From the NCBI GenBank assembly GCA_026129545.1, contig JAHCHX010000001.1, forward strand, positions 1,797,501 through 1,861,500: a stretch of 64,000 bases of DNA, written 5' to 3'. The DNA comes from Saprospiraceae bacterium. GTDB lineage: Bacteria > Bacteroidota > Bacteroidia > Chitinophagales > Saprospiraceae. Under the pieces are notes generated by a model, which did no database searches, had not been told where the DNA came from, and saw nothing but the letters and a program-made list of their open reading frames with translations. The translations under genes were made by a program, and so were the position numbers. Below, in pieces: positions 27,511 to 36,114 of this stretch (positions within the stretch are counted from its first letter, which is position 1; every line of letters begins with the position of its first letter).

Positions 27511-28560
27511 TCAACGCCCTCTTTTTCGCACATATGCTTGGAATCGCTCGGCATTGACCTTGTGCGCGGCGAAGGTCTCCGCAAAAGCGTGTGTGCCCGA
27601 CTCATCGGGCTTGGCGCAGAAATAAAGGTACTTGTGCTGAGTGGGATTGAGCACCGCATCGATGCTTGGAATAGAAGCCATGCTAATAGGCCCTGGCGGC
27701 AACCCCTTGTACATATATGTGTTGTAGGGCGAGTCGTAAGTTGTGTGATATTCCGTCACGCGACGGGTTGCGAAATCGCGTGTGGCAAACACCGAGGTTG
27801 GGTCGGCTTGCAATTTCATGCCGATGCGCAGGCGATTGAGATAGACCCCCGCGATGGTTGGTTTTTCCGAGTTGGCATTCGTCTCTCGCTCGACGATGGA
27901 AGCCAAAATATAAACTTCCGATTCTGACAATCCGAGTGCTTGGGCTTTTGCTCGACGATTGTTCTTGCTCCAAAACGTCTCGTGTTCTTTCAGCATTCGC
28001 TTGACGAACCCTTTCGCGTCCGTGTTCCAATAAATCTCGTAAGTGTTGGGGATAAAAGCAGTCAAGAGATTTTCGGCGGAATACCCAATTTCATTCAGGA
28101 AAACCCTGTCGCGGAAAGTGTTGATGAGGGAAAGAGAATCCGCCTCAATGAACCGTGCCGCCACGCCAGCCACCTCTTCCGGCAGGCGCTCGTTGTTCAG
28201 TATGAGGCGCACGGGGGATTGGGCGCCGTTGCGCAGATGTTGAATCAGGTCGCGGTTGCTCCATCCCGGTTTCACCTCAAACCTGCCCGCGCGCATTTTG
28301 TCTTTTTTGTAATTCATCTGTTCCGCCAGCCACCTGAAATCCGATTCATCGGTGACGAATCCGCCTTTTTTCAAAAGAAAGACCACTTCCTCAAAAGAAG
28401 AACCCGTTGGTATGCAGACGTAGCGTTCTTCCAAATGTTCGGGAACTCCCGAAAAATAGATGGCCTTTAATGGTTGCCAAGCAAAGTATCCGCCCACGAG
28501 GAGGAGCAAAAAAAGGATGGGCAACAGGTGTTTCCAGCGCGACGATTTTTGTGGACTCAT
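27511..28560 (-). CDS. mltG: Endolytic peptidoglycan transglycosylase MltG
   Basis: 349 residues from the ATG at 28560. One N-terminal membrane helix (LLPILFLLLLVGGYFAW), a LysM-like region (VCIPTGSSFEEVVFLLKKGG), then the YceG catalytic domain with LTAFIPNTYEIYW, YILASIVERETN (catalytic Glu), GVYLNRLRIGMKLQADPT and YNTYMYKGLPPGPIS. MltG cuts nascent glycan strands at the inner membrane and sets glycan length. The extension to 28698 lacks a signal and is not used. Confidence 0.95.
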   Translation of the reverse strand: MSPQKSSRWKHLLPILFLLLLVGGYFAWQPLKAIYFSGVPEHLEERYVCIPTGSSFEEVVFLLKKGGFVTDESDFRWLAEQMNYKKDKMRAGRFEVKPGWSNRDLIQHLRNGAQSPVRLILNNERLPEEVAGVAARFIEADSLSLINTFRDRVFLNEIGYSAENLLTAFIPNTYEIYWNTDAKGFVKRMLKEHETFWSKNNRRAKAQALGLSESEVYILASIVERETNANSEKPTIAGVYLNRLRIGMKLQADPTSVFATRDFATRRVTEYHTTYDSPYNTYMYKGLPPGPISMASIPSIDAVLNPTQHKYLYFCAKPDESGTHAFAETFAAHKVNAERFQAYVRKRGR

Positions 28561-28716
28561 GCTGAATGTTAATCGTGAATCAAAGGGTCGAACAGATACG
28601 GTGGTTGGAAAAACTGTCATCATGGGGGGAACGATTAAAGTATCAAAGCTGGGCAAAAATAGTGATTGTTGCAAATTGCAACACCCGCGCCACCTCACAC
28701 CCCCTAGCTCGACAGC

Positions 28717-29535
28717 TCAATACTGCTCCGAGTCACTTGGGAAATCCATTGCTTTCACATCGGCGATGTATTGTTTGGTAGCATTGCCCACCTCGTCAAA
28801 CAGTTCCAGATAGCGCCGCAAAAAGCGCGGCTTGAAATCTTTGGTGATGCCCAGCATATCGTGTGTCACCAGCACTTGGCCGTCAGCGTGCTTGCCAGCG
28901 CCGATGCCGATAGTCGGTATTTCGAGGCTTTCTGACACTTCTTTGGCGAGTTGGGCAGGTATTTTTTCGAGCACAATGGCAAAGCAGCCAAGGTTTTCGA
29001 GCAGTTTGGCATCCTCGCGCAGTTTGGCGGCTTCTGCCTCTTCTTTGGCTCGCACCGTGTATGTGCCAAACTTGTAAATGCTCTGCGGGGTCAGCCCCAA
29101 ATGCCCCATGACCGGTATGCCCGCCATCAGGATTCGCTTGATGGACTTCTCCACCTCTGCGCCCCCTTCCAGTTTTATCGCGTGCGCCCCCGACTCTTTC
29201 ATGACCCGTATGGCGCTCGACAGAGCGATTTCTGGGTTTGACTGGTAACTGCCGAATGGCAAATCCACCACCACCATGGCGCGTTTCACCGCTCGCACCA
29301 CCGATTGGGCATGGTAAATCATCTGGTCAAGCGTGATGGGAAGCGTGGTCTCGTGGCCCGCCATCACGTTCGATGCCGAGTCGCCCACGAGCAGCACGTC
29401 AATGCCTGCCTCGTCGAGGATGCGGGCCATTGAAAAATCGTAGGCCGTGAGCATGGCGATTTTTTCGCCGCGTGTTTTCATGGCCTGAATGACGTGGGTA
29501 GTGACGCGCTTGATTTCGCCGGTTGTTGCAGACAT
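28717..29535 (-). CDS. panB: 3-methyl-2-oxobutanoate hydroxymethyltransferase
   Basis: 272 residues, standard length. It shows [63 protein letters not shown] and [20 protein letters not shown], covering the Mg-binding Asp residues and ketoisovalerate pocket. It transfers a hydroxymethyl group from methylene-tetrahydrofolate to 2-oxoisovalerate, the first committed step of pantothenate synthesis. No other pan gene is in the window, although coaE lies about 32 kb away. Confidence 0.97.
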   Translation of the reverse strand: MSATTGEIKRVTTHVIQAMKTRGEKIAMLTAYDFSMARILDEAGIDVLLVGDSASNVMAGHETTLPITLDQMIYHAQSVVRAVKRAMVVVDLPFGSYQSNPEIALSSAIRVMKESGAHAIKLEGGAEVEKSIKRILMAGIPVMGHLGLTPQSIYKFGTYTVRAKEEAEAAKLREDAKLLENLGCFAIVLEKIPAQLAKEVSESLEIPTIGIGAGKHADGQVLVTHDMLGITKDFKPRFLRRYLELFDEVGNATKQYIADVKAMDFPSDSEQY

Positions 29536-29644
29536 GGGAAGTGAAAAGGAGTAGATTGTGAGTTGTGAGTTGCGAGCTCGCGCAACGAAGAAATGACTTT
29601 TAATGACAGCAGTGACGTTTCTCCGCCGAAAGGTAGGGCTATAA

Positions 29645-29673
29645 ATAAAAAAACCGCGCCTCTTTTGGCGCGG
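29645..29673 (-). terminator. Intrinsic terminator on the minus strand
   Basis: Stem CCGCGCC / GGCGCGG (29654-29660 with 29667-29673), followed on the minus strand by a T-rich run (TTTTTTTATTTAT). It would end a transcript arising between 29680 and 30180. Confidence 0.75.
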
Positions 29674-30179
29674 CCTGTAAACAACAAATTATAATCCCAT
29701 GAACATTTCGAGTGGAGTGGGTCTTTTGGGCGGGGGTATCGTGCGGCTTGCACGACACATAAACGATTGCAGCATCTCTATGTTGCGAAAAATCAAGCCT
29801 TAACAAATTGTTCAGGTCGCTTTTCAGGTTTAGCAAGTCCTCCCAGAATGAACGGAAGGACTTGCCTTTTCACCTGAATTTGTATAATCCCATGAACATA
29901 TCTCATGGCGGCAATTCTTTTATCACCACCTTTCATGGTACAAAAGTGCGGCGAGGTTTTTTTTCTGCCAATGACATTTTTTGGGCGTTGTGATGAATAA
30001 CTCATCTGTTTTTCGTTTTTATTTTTTTTAAATTAGTTTGACTATCAAGCCTTTAAAAGGATTTTTTGTTTGCAAAAACGATGTTTATTGTGAAAAATAA
30101 AAAACAAAAACAAACTCGAATCGCTGCATTTTTTTCAAAAAATTCTGAAAAAAAGTTGTTTGATTGACTTCAATATGAA

Positions 30180-30220
30180 AAAAGGCCGGGCTCCCTCTTC
30201 TCGTGGAACCCGGCCTTTTC
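30180..30220. terminator. Bidirectional intrinsic terminator
   Basis: AAAAGGCCGGG and CCCGGCCTTTT flank a ~17-base loop (30180-30220). With A-run and T-run on opposite sides it can work in both directions. It lies 23 bases after the stop of the minus-strand lipoprotein gene. Confidence 0.85.
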
Positions 30221-30242
30221 GCGCGTCCGCATGCACAAAAGA

Positions 30243-31280
30243 CTAATATCGGAAGTTAAGCCCCTGCGTGAGCGGGCTTTGGTTCATTTTATCTACTGTC
30301 CTGATGTCAATCAGCACATTTTGGAGTGTGGTGCTGTTGCGAGCGGTAAACAGGCCGAATCCTTCCGAAAGGTTCGTGTAGGCAGGCAATATCTCCGCGC
30401 CCGTGAGGCCAGCATTGGCAGAAGCCACCAGCAACAAGTCCTCTATTTCCTTGCCCCCTCCCAGCAGTGTGATGCTCATAAATTCAAAGTAGCGGAATTT
30501 GTCGGTGGTGGGCTGGATGTTATCGGCCAAAAAACGGAAGAAGTTGTCGGAAGGCACCAAGTGCTCCGTCCGGTAGAATGGCCCAAAGGAAGTATTGACA
30601 ATGGAACTGCCTCGCTTGAGATTGGTAGCCACCACCCATGTCAAGGTGTCGCGCCCGAGCACACTGCCATCGCCCGATTCTTCTCGATAACGGATATTGA
30701 ACATCAGGTTGAAGTAAGTGGAATTGGTGTCGCCCCGCCACTCTACCCTGACATTTTCACCCGGGTCGAAGAAAACGGTTGGCGGTATCATCGAAGGATT
30801 GGGACGCTGAAAAGCAAAATCGCGCGGGATGGTGGTCTGAGCCGTGACATCTGGTTGTCCATCGGCGCGTTTTATGACCAGGCGGTATGGCTCGCCTCTT
30901 CTCAGGCTATCCATTTCCGTGTTTCTTATCTTATATAGGTAGTTGGGTTGAGTAGCAAAAATGCCCCCCTTGCGCGGGAAGCCTTCTTGCGTGCCATCCA
31001 CCCGATAAAGTTGGAAGAGTTGGTTGGTGCTGACGCGCTGCAAGTACACCGCGATGTCGCTTTCGGGGTAGTAAAGCGAGTCGGGTATCTGCGCGATTTC
31101 GAGGGCGCTTTTTTCGGGGTCGAGGAATGCTTTCTCGACTCGGATGTAGTGGGCAGTGTCTTGGGGCGAAAGAAAAGCATAGGCCACCGGGATTTCTTTC
31201 CAGTTGGTGGTGACATCGAATTCGTTGGAGCAGGCGGCCAGAAACACCGAAAAAGGGGCAAGCAGGAGCAGTTTTTTCAT
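30243..31280 (-). CDS. Lipoprotein, DUF4249-like
   Basis: 345 residues from the ATG at 31280 (MKKLLLLAPFSVFLAAC), giving lipobox LAAC. The mature part (VAYAFLSPQDTAHYIRVEKA, SDIAVYLQRV, YKIRNTEMDSLRRGEPYRLV, DVTAQTTIP) resembles DUF4249-type outer-membrane-associated lipoproteins of Bacteroidota, often linked to nutrient uptake systems. No TonB receptor gene is adjacent. Function unknown; the family match is from memory of the motif style. Confidence 0.7.
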   Translation of the reverse strand: MKKLLLLAPFSVFLAACSNEFDVTTNWKEIPVAYAFLSPQDTAHYIRVEKAFLDPEKSALEIAQIPDSLYYPESDIAVYLQRVSTNQLFQLYRVDGTQEGFPRKGGIFATQPNYLYKIRNTEMDSLRRGEPYRLVIKRADGQPDVTAQTTIPRDFAFQRPNPSMIPPTVFFDPGENVRVEWRGDTNSTYFNLMFNIRYREESGDGSVLGRDTLTWVVATNLKRGSSIVNTSFGPFYRTEHLVPSDNFFRFLADNIQPTTDKFRYFEFMSITLLGGGKEIEDLLLVASANAGLTGAEILPAYTNLSEGFGLFTARNSTTLQNVLIDIRTVDKMNQSPLTQGLNFRY

Positions 31281-31472
31281 CGTAAAATGTTTGGACAAGA
31301 AAAATCGGCGACAAAGGTAGGCGTTTGTTCGTGACGTAAAAGCGCCAGCCTTGTCAGCCTTTGACGAATTTGATTGAAATGTTGGTTGCCCGTCTCGAAA
31401 TTTATACCCGTTTTAAAATGCGGCGCTGCGGATGCGACAAGGTTCATCTCAAAAAGTTGAGCTGAATAGTGA

Positions 31473-31480
31473 TACCTTTG
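31473..31480 (+). promoter_or_regulatory. Candidate promoter box TACCTTTG of the nuo operon
   Basis: TACCTTTG fits TAnnTTTG and lies about 90 bases before nuoA, in the divergent gap between the DUF4249-like gene and the nuo operon. A TTGA at 31457 is nearer than the usual -33 spacing, so the upstream box is uncertain. Confidence 0.5.
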
Positions 31481-31569
31481 CGGCGCACCGCGCAAGGTGC
31501 TTGAAACGGGCTTTTTCTACGCTTTTGGCAAACAGATTTCCCGTTTTGATGTTTTCTACGCAAATTTGA

Positions 31570-31941
31570 ATGCATATTATGGACCCGTCCGGCTATTTCC
31601 CCATTGTACTTCAGTCGCTTGTCGCGCTTGGTTTTGTCGCCTTGGTACTCATCGTGGTGCCGATGCTTGGGCCGCGTCGGCAAAGCGCCAAAAAGGGCGA
31701 GAATTTTGAGAGCGGCATCGCCAGCGTCGGCAACGCCCGTTTCCCAGTTTCCATCAAATACCTCATGACCGCCATCTTGTTTGTTTTGTTCGATGTGGAG
31801 GTGATATTTTTCTACCCTTACGCAGTCAATTTTAGGGAGATGGGCTTCGAAGGATTTTATGCCGTGCTCATTTTTGTGGCCGTGTTTCTCATCGGATTTT
31901 ATTATGTGATGCGCAAAGGCGCGTTCGAGTGGGACAAATAA
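31570..31941 (+). CDS. nuoA: NADH-quinone oxidoreductase subunit A
   Basis: 123 residues (or 120 from the in-frame ATG at 31579), three membrane helices. Conserved NuoA features: the loop ENFESGIASVGNARFPVSIK with the acidic and Gly residues near the quinone site, then FVLFDVEVIFFYPYA. It is part of the membrane arm of complex I. First gene of the nuo operon, behind a probable TACCTTTG promoter. Confidence 0.96.
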   Translation: MHIMDPSGYFPIVLQSLVALGFVALVLIVVPMLGPRRQSAKKGENFESGIASVGNARFPVSIKYLMTAILFVLFDVEVIFFYPYAVNFREMGFEGFYAVLIFVAVFLIGFYYVMRKGAFEWDK

Positions 31942-31948
31942 GTTTCTA

Positions 31949-32015
31949 ATTGTGAGCTATGAGTTATGGGCTCTTCACATGACAATCTCATAACTCATAG
32001 TTCCTAACTCACAAC
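31949..32015 (+). repeat. Inverted repeat between nuoA and nuoB
   Basis: CTATGAGTTATG (31957-31968) pairs perfectly with CATAACTCATAG (31989-32000), with outer TTGTGAG/CTCACAA arms extending it imperfectly. A translated gene is absent here. It may fold in the operon mRNA. Confidence 0.75.
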
Positions 32016-32021
32016 TCAATC

Positions 32022-32564
32022 ATGGGTGTCATTTCAAAAGCAGAAGTGCTCGAAGGGTATATCGGCGAAGGATATCAGCTGACCACCGTCGAGAAAGCGT
32101 TGGGTCTGGCCCGCGCCAATTCTATATGGCCGTTGCCTTTCGCCACCTCGTGCTGCGGCATTGAGTTCATGGCCACGATGGGCACGAACTACGACCTTGC
32201 CCGATTCGGCATGGAACGACTTTCTTTTTCTCCACGCCAGTCCGATTTGCTCATGGTGATGGGCACGATAGCCAAGAAGATGGGCCCCGTGTTGAAGCAA
32301 GTCTATACCCAAATGGCAGAGCCTAAATGGGTTATCGCGGTAGGGGCCTGCGCCAGTTCGGGCGGCATTTTCGACACCTATTCGGTGTTGCAGGGCATTG
32401 ACAAGGTGATTCCGGTGGATGTGTATGTGCCCGGCTGCCCGCCCCGCCCGGAGCAAATCATTGACGGCGTGATGAAAATACAGGAGCTGGTGAGAAACGA
32501 GCCGCTTCGCCGCCGCTATTCGCCGGAGTATCAACATCTTTTGGAGAAATATCAAATCGGGTAA
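32022..32564 (+). CDS. nuoB: NADH-quinone oxidoreductase subunit B
   Basis: 180 residues. The N2 iron-sulfur cluster ligands are present: the adjacent cysteines in ATSCCGIEFMA, one in VGACASSGG and one in VPGCPPRPEQ. ARFGMERLSFSPRQSDLLMV is also typical. It passes electrons from the peripheral arm to quinone. Flanked by hairpin-forming spacers on both sides. Confidence 0.97.
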   Translation: MGVISKAEVLEGYIGEGYQLTTVEKALGLARANSIWPLPFATSCCGIEFMATMGTNYDLARFGMERLSFSPRQSDLLMVMGTIAKKMGPVLKQVYTQMAEPKWVIAVGACASSGGIFDTYSVLQGIDKVIPVDVYVPGCPPRPEQIIDGVMKIQELVRNEPLRRRYSPEYQHLLEKYQIG

Positions 32565-32572
32565 ATGCGCTG

Positions 32573-32632
32573 ATGTACCCATTTGAGAATGTGCTAATGG
32601 GATTTTTTGGGCACATTCTCAAATGGGTACAT
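32573..32632 (+). repeat. Perfect 22-bp inverted repeat between nuoB and nuoC
   Basis: 32573-32594 (starting ATGTACCCATTTGAG) is the exact reverse complement of 32611-32632, with a 16-base loop containing GGGATTTTTTGG. It nearly fills the 85-base nuoB-nuoC spacer. Confidence 0.9.
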
Positions 32633-32649
32633 TAGTGAATTAGCACATT

Positions 32650-33177
32650 ATGAAAAACGAACTCATCCTCGCCCGCGTCGAACAACAGCATCCCGGCTTC
32701 ATCGTGTCGCACGATGTAGCGCACGATGGTATCCTGAACGTGGAAACGCCGCGAGAACAAGTCTTTGAGTTGTTGAAATTTCTGCGCGACGACGAGGAGT
32801 TGCACTATCACTTCCTAACCACGCTCTGCGGCATCCACTATCCCGAAAACGCGGGACGCGAATTGGGCGTGATTTATCACCTCCACAACTGGCCGCAAAA
32901 CCGCCGCCTCCGCGTGAAAACGTTTGTCCCGCTCGACGACCCGCATATACCGACCGTCACCACGCTCTGGCCAACAGCCAACTGGATGGAGCGGCAGGAA
33001 TACGATTTTTTCGGCATCATCTTCACCGGCCACCCCGACCTGCGTCGCATCCTCAATGTGGACGACCTCGACGTGTTCCCGATGCGCAAGGAGTACCGGC
33101 TTGAAGATGGGACGCGGACGGACAAGGACGACCGGTTTTTTGGGAGGAAGGGGCATGAAGGGAGGGAGTTTGATTGA
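32650..33177 (+). CDS. nuoC: NADH-quinone oxidoreductase subunit C
   Basis: 175 residues of the 30-kDa subunit family, not fused to NuoD. Landmarks: FLTTLCGIHYPENAGRELGV, YHLHNWPQNRRLRVK, TLWPTANWMERQEYDFFGI, FTGHPDLRRIL, and the C-terminal FPMRKEYRLED. Part of the peripheral arm. The next nuo gene (nuoD) starts 824 bases later, after remnants and an MNT-HEPN locus. Confidence 0.97.
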   Translation: MKNELILARVEQQHPGFIVSHDVAHDGILNVETPREQVFELLKFLRDDEELHYHFLTTLCGIHYPENAGRELGVIYHLHNWPQNRRLRVKTFVPLDDPHIPTVTTLWPTANWMERQEYDFFGIIFTGHPDLRRILNVDDLDVFPMRKEYRLEDGTRTDKDDRFFGRKGHEGREFD

Positions 33178-33233
33178 ATTGTTTGAAAACGATGAGTAAA
33201 ACTGCTGTTCCAACCAAACCATATGCTTTGTAA

Positions 33234-33458
33234 ACAACTTATGGTTTCCCTTCAGATATTTATGGGTTGTCAAGCGGCAAATGGGCATTTGACAAAAAAA
33301 AAGCAGTAGTTTCTCTACAATTTACCAACAACTACCATAAGATACTTCAAATAACAGAGATTAACGATGATGGGACAGAATTTAGAGTTCCATATGATGG
33401 AATCGGAGAAGAAGACACTTTTATTCAAAGCCCAATACTGATTGATAAATTTAAATGA
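33234..33458 (+). pseudogene. Short open fragment of unknown origin in the nuoC-nuoD gap
   Basis: An open stretch with no ATG near its start; it reads FPSDIYGLSSGKWAFDKKKA, VVSLQFTNNYHKILQITEIN, DDGTEFRVPYDGIGEED. It looks like the C-terminal piece of a small beta-rich protein rather than random sequence. A separate frame just upstream starts MSKTAVPTKPYAL and stops, so the gene may be broken. I do not recognise the family. Confidence 0.35.
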
Positions 33459-33504
33459 ATCAAGAACATTTCTCCTCACGCGACAGCATCGGTGAGGAAT
33501 TTTG
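33454..33504 (+). pseudogene. Remnant resembling the nuoD 5' end
   Basis: Reads M-NQEH-FSSRDSI-GEEF then TGA. The real nuoD starts MQVQSYFSSLDSIDGEL. Over the 20-base core (TTCTCCTCxCxCGACAGCAT) I count 18 identities, and the ATG is similarly placed. The MNT-HEPN locus lies exactly between this remnant and nuoD, so it may be a target duplication made when the locus inserted. The similarity is short. Confidence 0.5.
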
Positions 33505-33519
33505 AGAAAACAAAAAAGG

Positions 33520-33861
33520 ATGACCACCGGCCAAAAATTCTTCGAGCAACACAAAGCGCAACTCATCGAGTTGTGTCGCCGCTACCCAGTGGAGCGGCTG
33601 TATTTGTTCGTCTCGATTTTGACCGACCAATTTGACCCAAAGAAAAGCGACGTGGATGTGCAGGTGTTTTTTGAAGCAAATGGAGACCCTGTCAAGAAGG
33701 GCAAATTGAAATGGAATTTTTGGGACGAACTGGAAAATTTGTTTGCAAGAAAAGTAGATATGCTCACGGAGCAACCCCTTCAAAATCCATTTTTTAAAAA
33801 AGAAATTGAATCAACCCGGCACTTGGTTTATGAGCGAAAACGAGAAGAAGCATTTGTTTGA
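33520..33861 (+). CDS. MntA-like nucleotidyltransferase antitoxin, active-site Gly lost
   Basis: 113 residues from the ATG at 33520. The minimal nucleotidyltransferase (MNT) core is visible as RLYLFVSILTDQF and KKSDVDVQVFFE, then RKVDMLTEQPL. The invariant GS of GSx10DxD reads VS here, so catalysis is doubtful although the two aspartates remain. In known MntA/HepT modules, MNT antitoxins AMPylate and silence the HEPN RNase. The partner here is itself deleted. Overlaps the HEPN remnant start by 32 bases. Confidence 0.75.
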   Translation: MTTGQKFFEQHKAQLIELCRRYPVERLYLFVSILTDQFDPKKSDVDVQVFFEANGDPVKKGKLKWNFWDELENLFARKVDMLTEQPLQNPFFKKEIESTRHLVYERKREEAFV

Positions 33862-33996
33862 CATTTTGAACTCGATTCGGGAAATCCAAGAGTACACGAC
33901 GGGAATATCCGCAATCAAATTATTTGGGAAATTATCCAAGAACAATTGCCGGAATTGAAACAAGAAATCGAAGAAATTTTGAAAAACGAACTCTGA
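33830..33996 (+). pseudogene. HEPN toxin remnant with internal deletion
   Basis: The N-terminal part (MSENEKKHLFDILNSIREIQ, EYTTGIS) and the C-terminal part (IIWEIIQEQLPELKQEIEEI) of a HepT-like protein are present in different frames. About 65 residues, including the RxxxxH RNase motif, are missing between them. The locus ends five bases before the nuoD ATG. It cannot make a functional HEPN RNase. Confidence 0.85.
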
Positions 33997-34001
33997 CTTC
34001 C

Positions 34002-35210
34002 ATGCAAGTCCAATCATACTTCTCCTCGCTCGACAGCATTGACGGTGAACTCGCCACCCTCAATCTCGGCCCGACGCACCCGGCCACGCACGGCATTTTC
34101 CAAAACGTGCTGAAAATGGACGGCGAGCGCATCCACTCCGCCGAGCCGACCATCGGCTACATCCACCGCGCTTTCGAGAAACTGGCAGAGCGCCGCCCCT
34201 ACAATCAGGTGACACCCATCACCGACCGCCTCAACTATTGCTCTTCGCCCATCAACAACATGGGCTGGCACATGACGGTGGAAAAACTCATCGGCTGCGA
34301 ACTGCCCAAACGCGCCCAGTACATGCGCGTCATCATCATGGAGTTGGCCCGCATCGCCGACCACTTGGTGTGCAACGCCGTCATCGGCGTGGACACGGGG
34401 GCGCTCACGGGCTTTACCTATATGTTTCAAGAGCGCGAGCGAATTTACGAGCTGTATGAGGAGGTGTGCGGTTCGCGGCTGACGACCAACATCGGCCGCA
34501 TCGGCGGAATGGAGCGCGATTTCACCCCGACTTTCCATGCCAAGCTGAAAGACTTTCTCAAAACTTTCCCGGCGCGGTTCGAGGAGTTCAACGATATGCT
34601 CGAACGCAATCGCATTTTCATAGACCGCTGCGTCGGCGCTGGCCCCATCTCGGCAGAACGCGCGATGGCCTACGGCTTCACCGGCCCCAACCTTCGCGCC
34701 GCCGGCGTGGACTACGACGTGCGGGTGATGAATCCTTACAGCAGTTACGAGGACTTTGATTTCATCGTGCCTGTCGGCAGTGGCGACGGCGACACCTACG
34801 ACCGCTTCATGGTGCGTCAGGAAGAGATTCGCCAAAGCATTCGCATCATCGAGCAGGCATACAACAATTTGCCTGAAGGCCCCTATCATGCCGATGTGCC
34901 CGATTTTTATTTGCCGGAGAAACCCGACGTTTACACCAAAATGGAAGCCCTGATTTATCATTTCAAAGTCGTGATGGGCGAAACGCCGATTCCGGTCGGT
35001 GAAGTTTACCACGCGGTGGAAGGCGGCAACGGCGAACTCGGCTACTACCTCATCAGCGACGGAGGCCGCCAACCGTATCGGCTGCATTTCCGCCGCCCGT
35101 GTTTCATTTATTATCAGGCATACCCGGAAATGATTCGCGGCTCTATGCTCTCCGACGCGATTTTGACCATGAGTTCGATGAATGTGATTGCGGGGGAACT
35201 CGACGCTTGA
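34002..35210 (+). CDS. nuoD: NADH-quinone oxidoreductase subunit D
   Basis: 402 residues from the ATG at 34002; the frame is open further upstream, but that part is the HEPN remnant. Conserved 49-kDa features: LNLGPTHPATHGIFQNVLKM, EPTIGYIHRAFEKLAE, DRLNYCSSPINNMGW, IGRIGGMERDF, AGPISAERA and the C-terminal DAILTMSSMNVIAGELD. It forms the quinone-binding site with NuoB. Confidence 0.97.
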   Translation: MQVQSYFSSLDSIDGELATLNLGPTHPATHGIFQNVLKMDGERIHSAEPTIGYIHRAFEKLAERRPYNQVTPITDRLNYCSSPINNMGWHMTVEKLIGCELPKRAQYMRVIIMELARIADHLVCNAVIGVDTGALTGFTYMFQERERIYELYEEVCGSRLTTNIGRIGGMERDFTPTFHAKLKDFLKTFPARFEEFNDMLERNRIFIDRCVGAGPISAERAMAYGFTGPNLRAAGVDYDVRVMNPYSSYEDFDFIVPVGSGDGDTYDRFMVRQEEIRQSIRIIEQAYNNLPEGPYHADVPDFYLPEKPDVYTKMEALIYHFKVVMGETPIPVGEVYHAVEGGNGELGYYLISDGGRQPYRLHFRRPCFIYYQAYPEMIRGSMLSDAILTMSSMNVIAGELDA

Positions 35211-35219
35211 TAGTTTACA

Positions 35220-35292
35220 AACACAGAGGCACAGAGACACAGAGTTTTTTTGTCATACTGGAAACTTCTCTGTGTCTCTGTGCCTCAGTGTT
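35220..35292 (+). repeat. 25-bp inverted repeat between nuoD and nuoE
   Basis: 35220-35244 pairs with 35268-35292 with one mismatch (core GAGGCACAGAGACACAGAG). The loop begins TTTTTTTGTCAT. The same arm and loop style recurs at 47150-47230 and in rearranged form at 50144-50208. Confidence 0.9.
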
Positions 35293-35333
35293 CGACCTGC
35301 CTCTTGAAAACCAATCATTCTGAAAATTCTGAT

Positions 35334-35876
35334 ATGCACGCCACAACTCAAAACGGAACACCATTCAAATACTCGCCCGCTGCACTCGCAGAGGTGCAAA
35401 ATTTGACCAAAAAATACCCCGAAGGTCGGGGCAAAAGCGCCTTGCTCCGCGCCCTGCACATCGCGCAGGAGGAAAATCACGGCTGGCTTAGCGTCAGCGC
35501 GATGGACCACGTCGCCGAAGTGCTGGGCATCACGCCTATCGAGGTGTATGAAGTGGCGAGTTTTTACTCGATGTACAACCTCGAACCCGTCGGCAAATAC
35601 GTCCTCGAATTTTGCCACACAGGGCCTTGCGCCATCGAGGGCGCCGAGCGCATCATCGAGTACACGAAACTCAAACTCGGCATCGGGAAAAACCAGACGA
35701 CACCCGATGGCCTTTTCACCATTAAAGAAGTCGAATGCCTCGGCGCTTGCGGCTACGCGCCCATGATGCAGGTCGGCGAATTTTTCCACGAACATCTCGA
35801 CGAAACGAAAATTGACCAATTCATCGAGGATTGCCGGGCGGGGAAAATTGACAAAGGCTCTTGGAAAATGCACTGA
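35334..35876 (+). CDS. nuoE: NADH-quinone oxidoreductase subunit E
   Basis: 180 residues from the ATG at 35334. The thioredoxin-like [2Fe-2S] domain has cysteines in EFCHTGPCAIEG and VECLGACGYAPMMQ. LLRALHIAQEENHGWLSVSA and VYEVASFYSMYNLEPVGK are the usual N-terminal motifs. It works with NuoF in NADH oxidation. nuoF starts 1.85 kb further on, after four inserted genes. Confidence 0.97.
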   Translation: MHATTQNGTPFKYSPAALAEVQNLTKKYPEGRGKSALLRALHIAQEENHGWLSVSAMDHVAEVLGITPIEVYEVASFYSMYNLEPVGKYVLEFCHTGPCAIEGAERIIEYTKLKLGIGKNQTTPDGLFTIKEVECLGACGYAPMMQVGEFFHEHLDETKIDQFIEDCRAGKIDKGSWKMH

Positions 35877-35899
35877 GTAAATTGATTTGATTGTTCAAC

Positions 35900-36070
35900 T
35901 ATGCCAATTGATTCGATTTAATCAGCACAATCGAATCAATCGGCATAATCTCGATAATTCGTTGTAACTACTGAGACAAAATTATTCAAGCATTTCACAT
36001 GACGACACAACGGCACAAAAAATTGATTATCAGAAAAATAAAATCGCAGTGTCGCCGTGTCGTTGTGTGA
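35900..36070 (+). repeat. Two successive inverted repeats after nuoE
   Basis: First: 35900-35918 with 35929-35947, 19-base arms with one mismatch (core GATTGATTCGATT). Second: about 35994-36016 with 36048-36070, 23-base arms with several mismatches (CGACACAACGGCAC against GTGTCGTTGTGTG). They occupy the 238-base gap before the SH3 lipoprotein gene. Related GATTCGATT motifs occur at 45224-45260 and 45919-45958. Confidence 0.75.
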
Positions 36071-36114
36071 AATAAATCTGTCCGGGTACTTATCAACTTT
36101 TATTATCTGAAAAA

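Larger units (their letters stand above)
29536..30242. other. 707-base AT-rich intergenic region with two terminators and a short repeat
   Basis: No convincing gene. A minus-strand terminator at 29645-29673 has no obvious gene feeding it, because a second terminator at 30180-30220 closes the upstream gene. Between them a 17-base sequence, TATAATCCCATGAACAT, occurs twice (29690-29706 and 29884-29900). On the minus strand a 47-codon frame (29793-29935) and a second frame to 29639 both read VHGII at the repeat. The region could hold a small RNA or small proteins. 30001-30180 is very AT-rich and featureless. Confidence 0.5.

Noticed and set aside
34014..35240. 408-codon minus-strand frame opposite nuoD
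   Set aside because: Shadow of nuoD; His/Val/Ala-rich with no recognisable motif.
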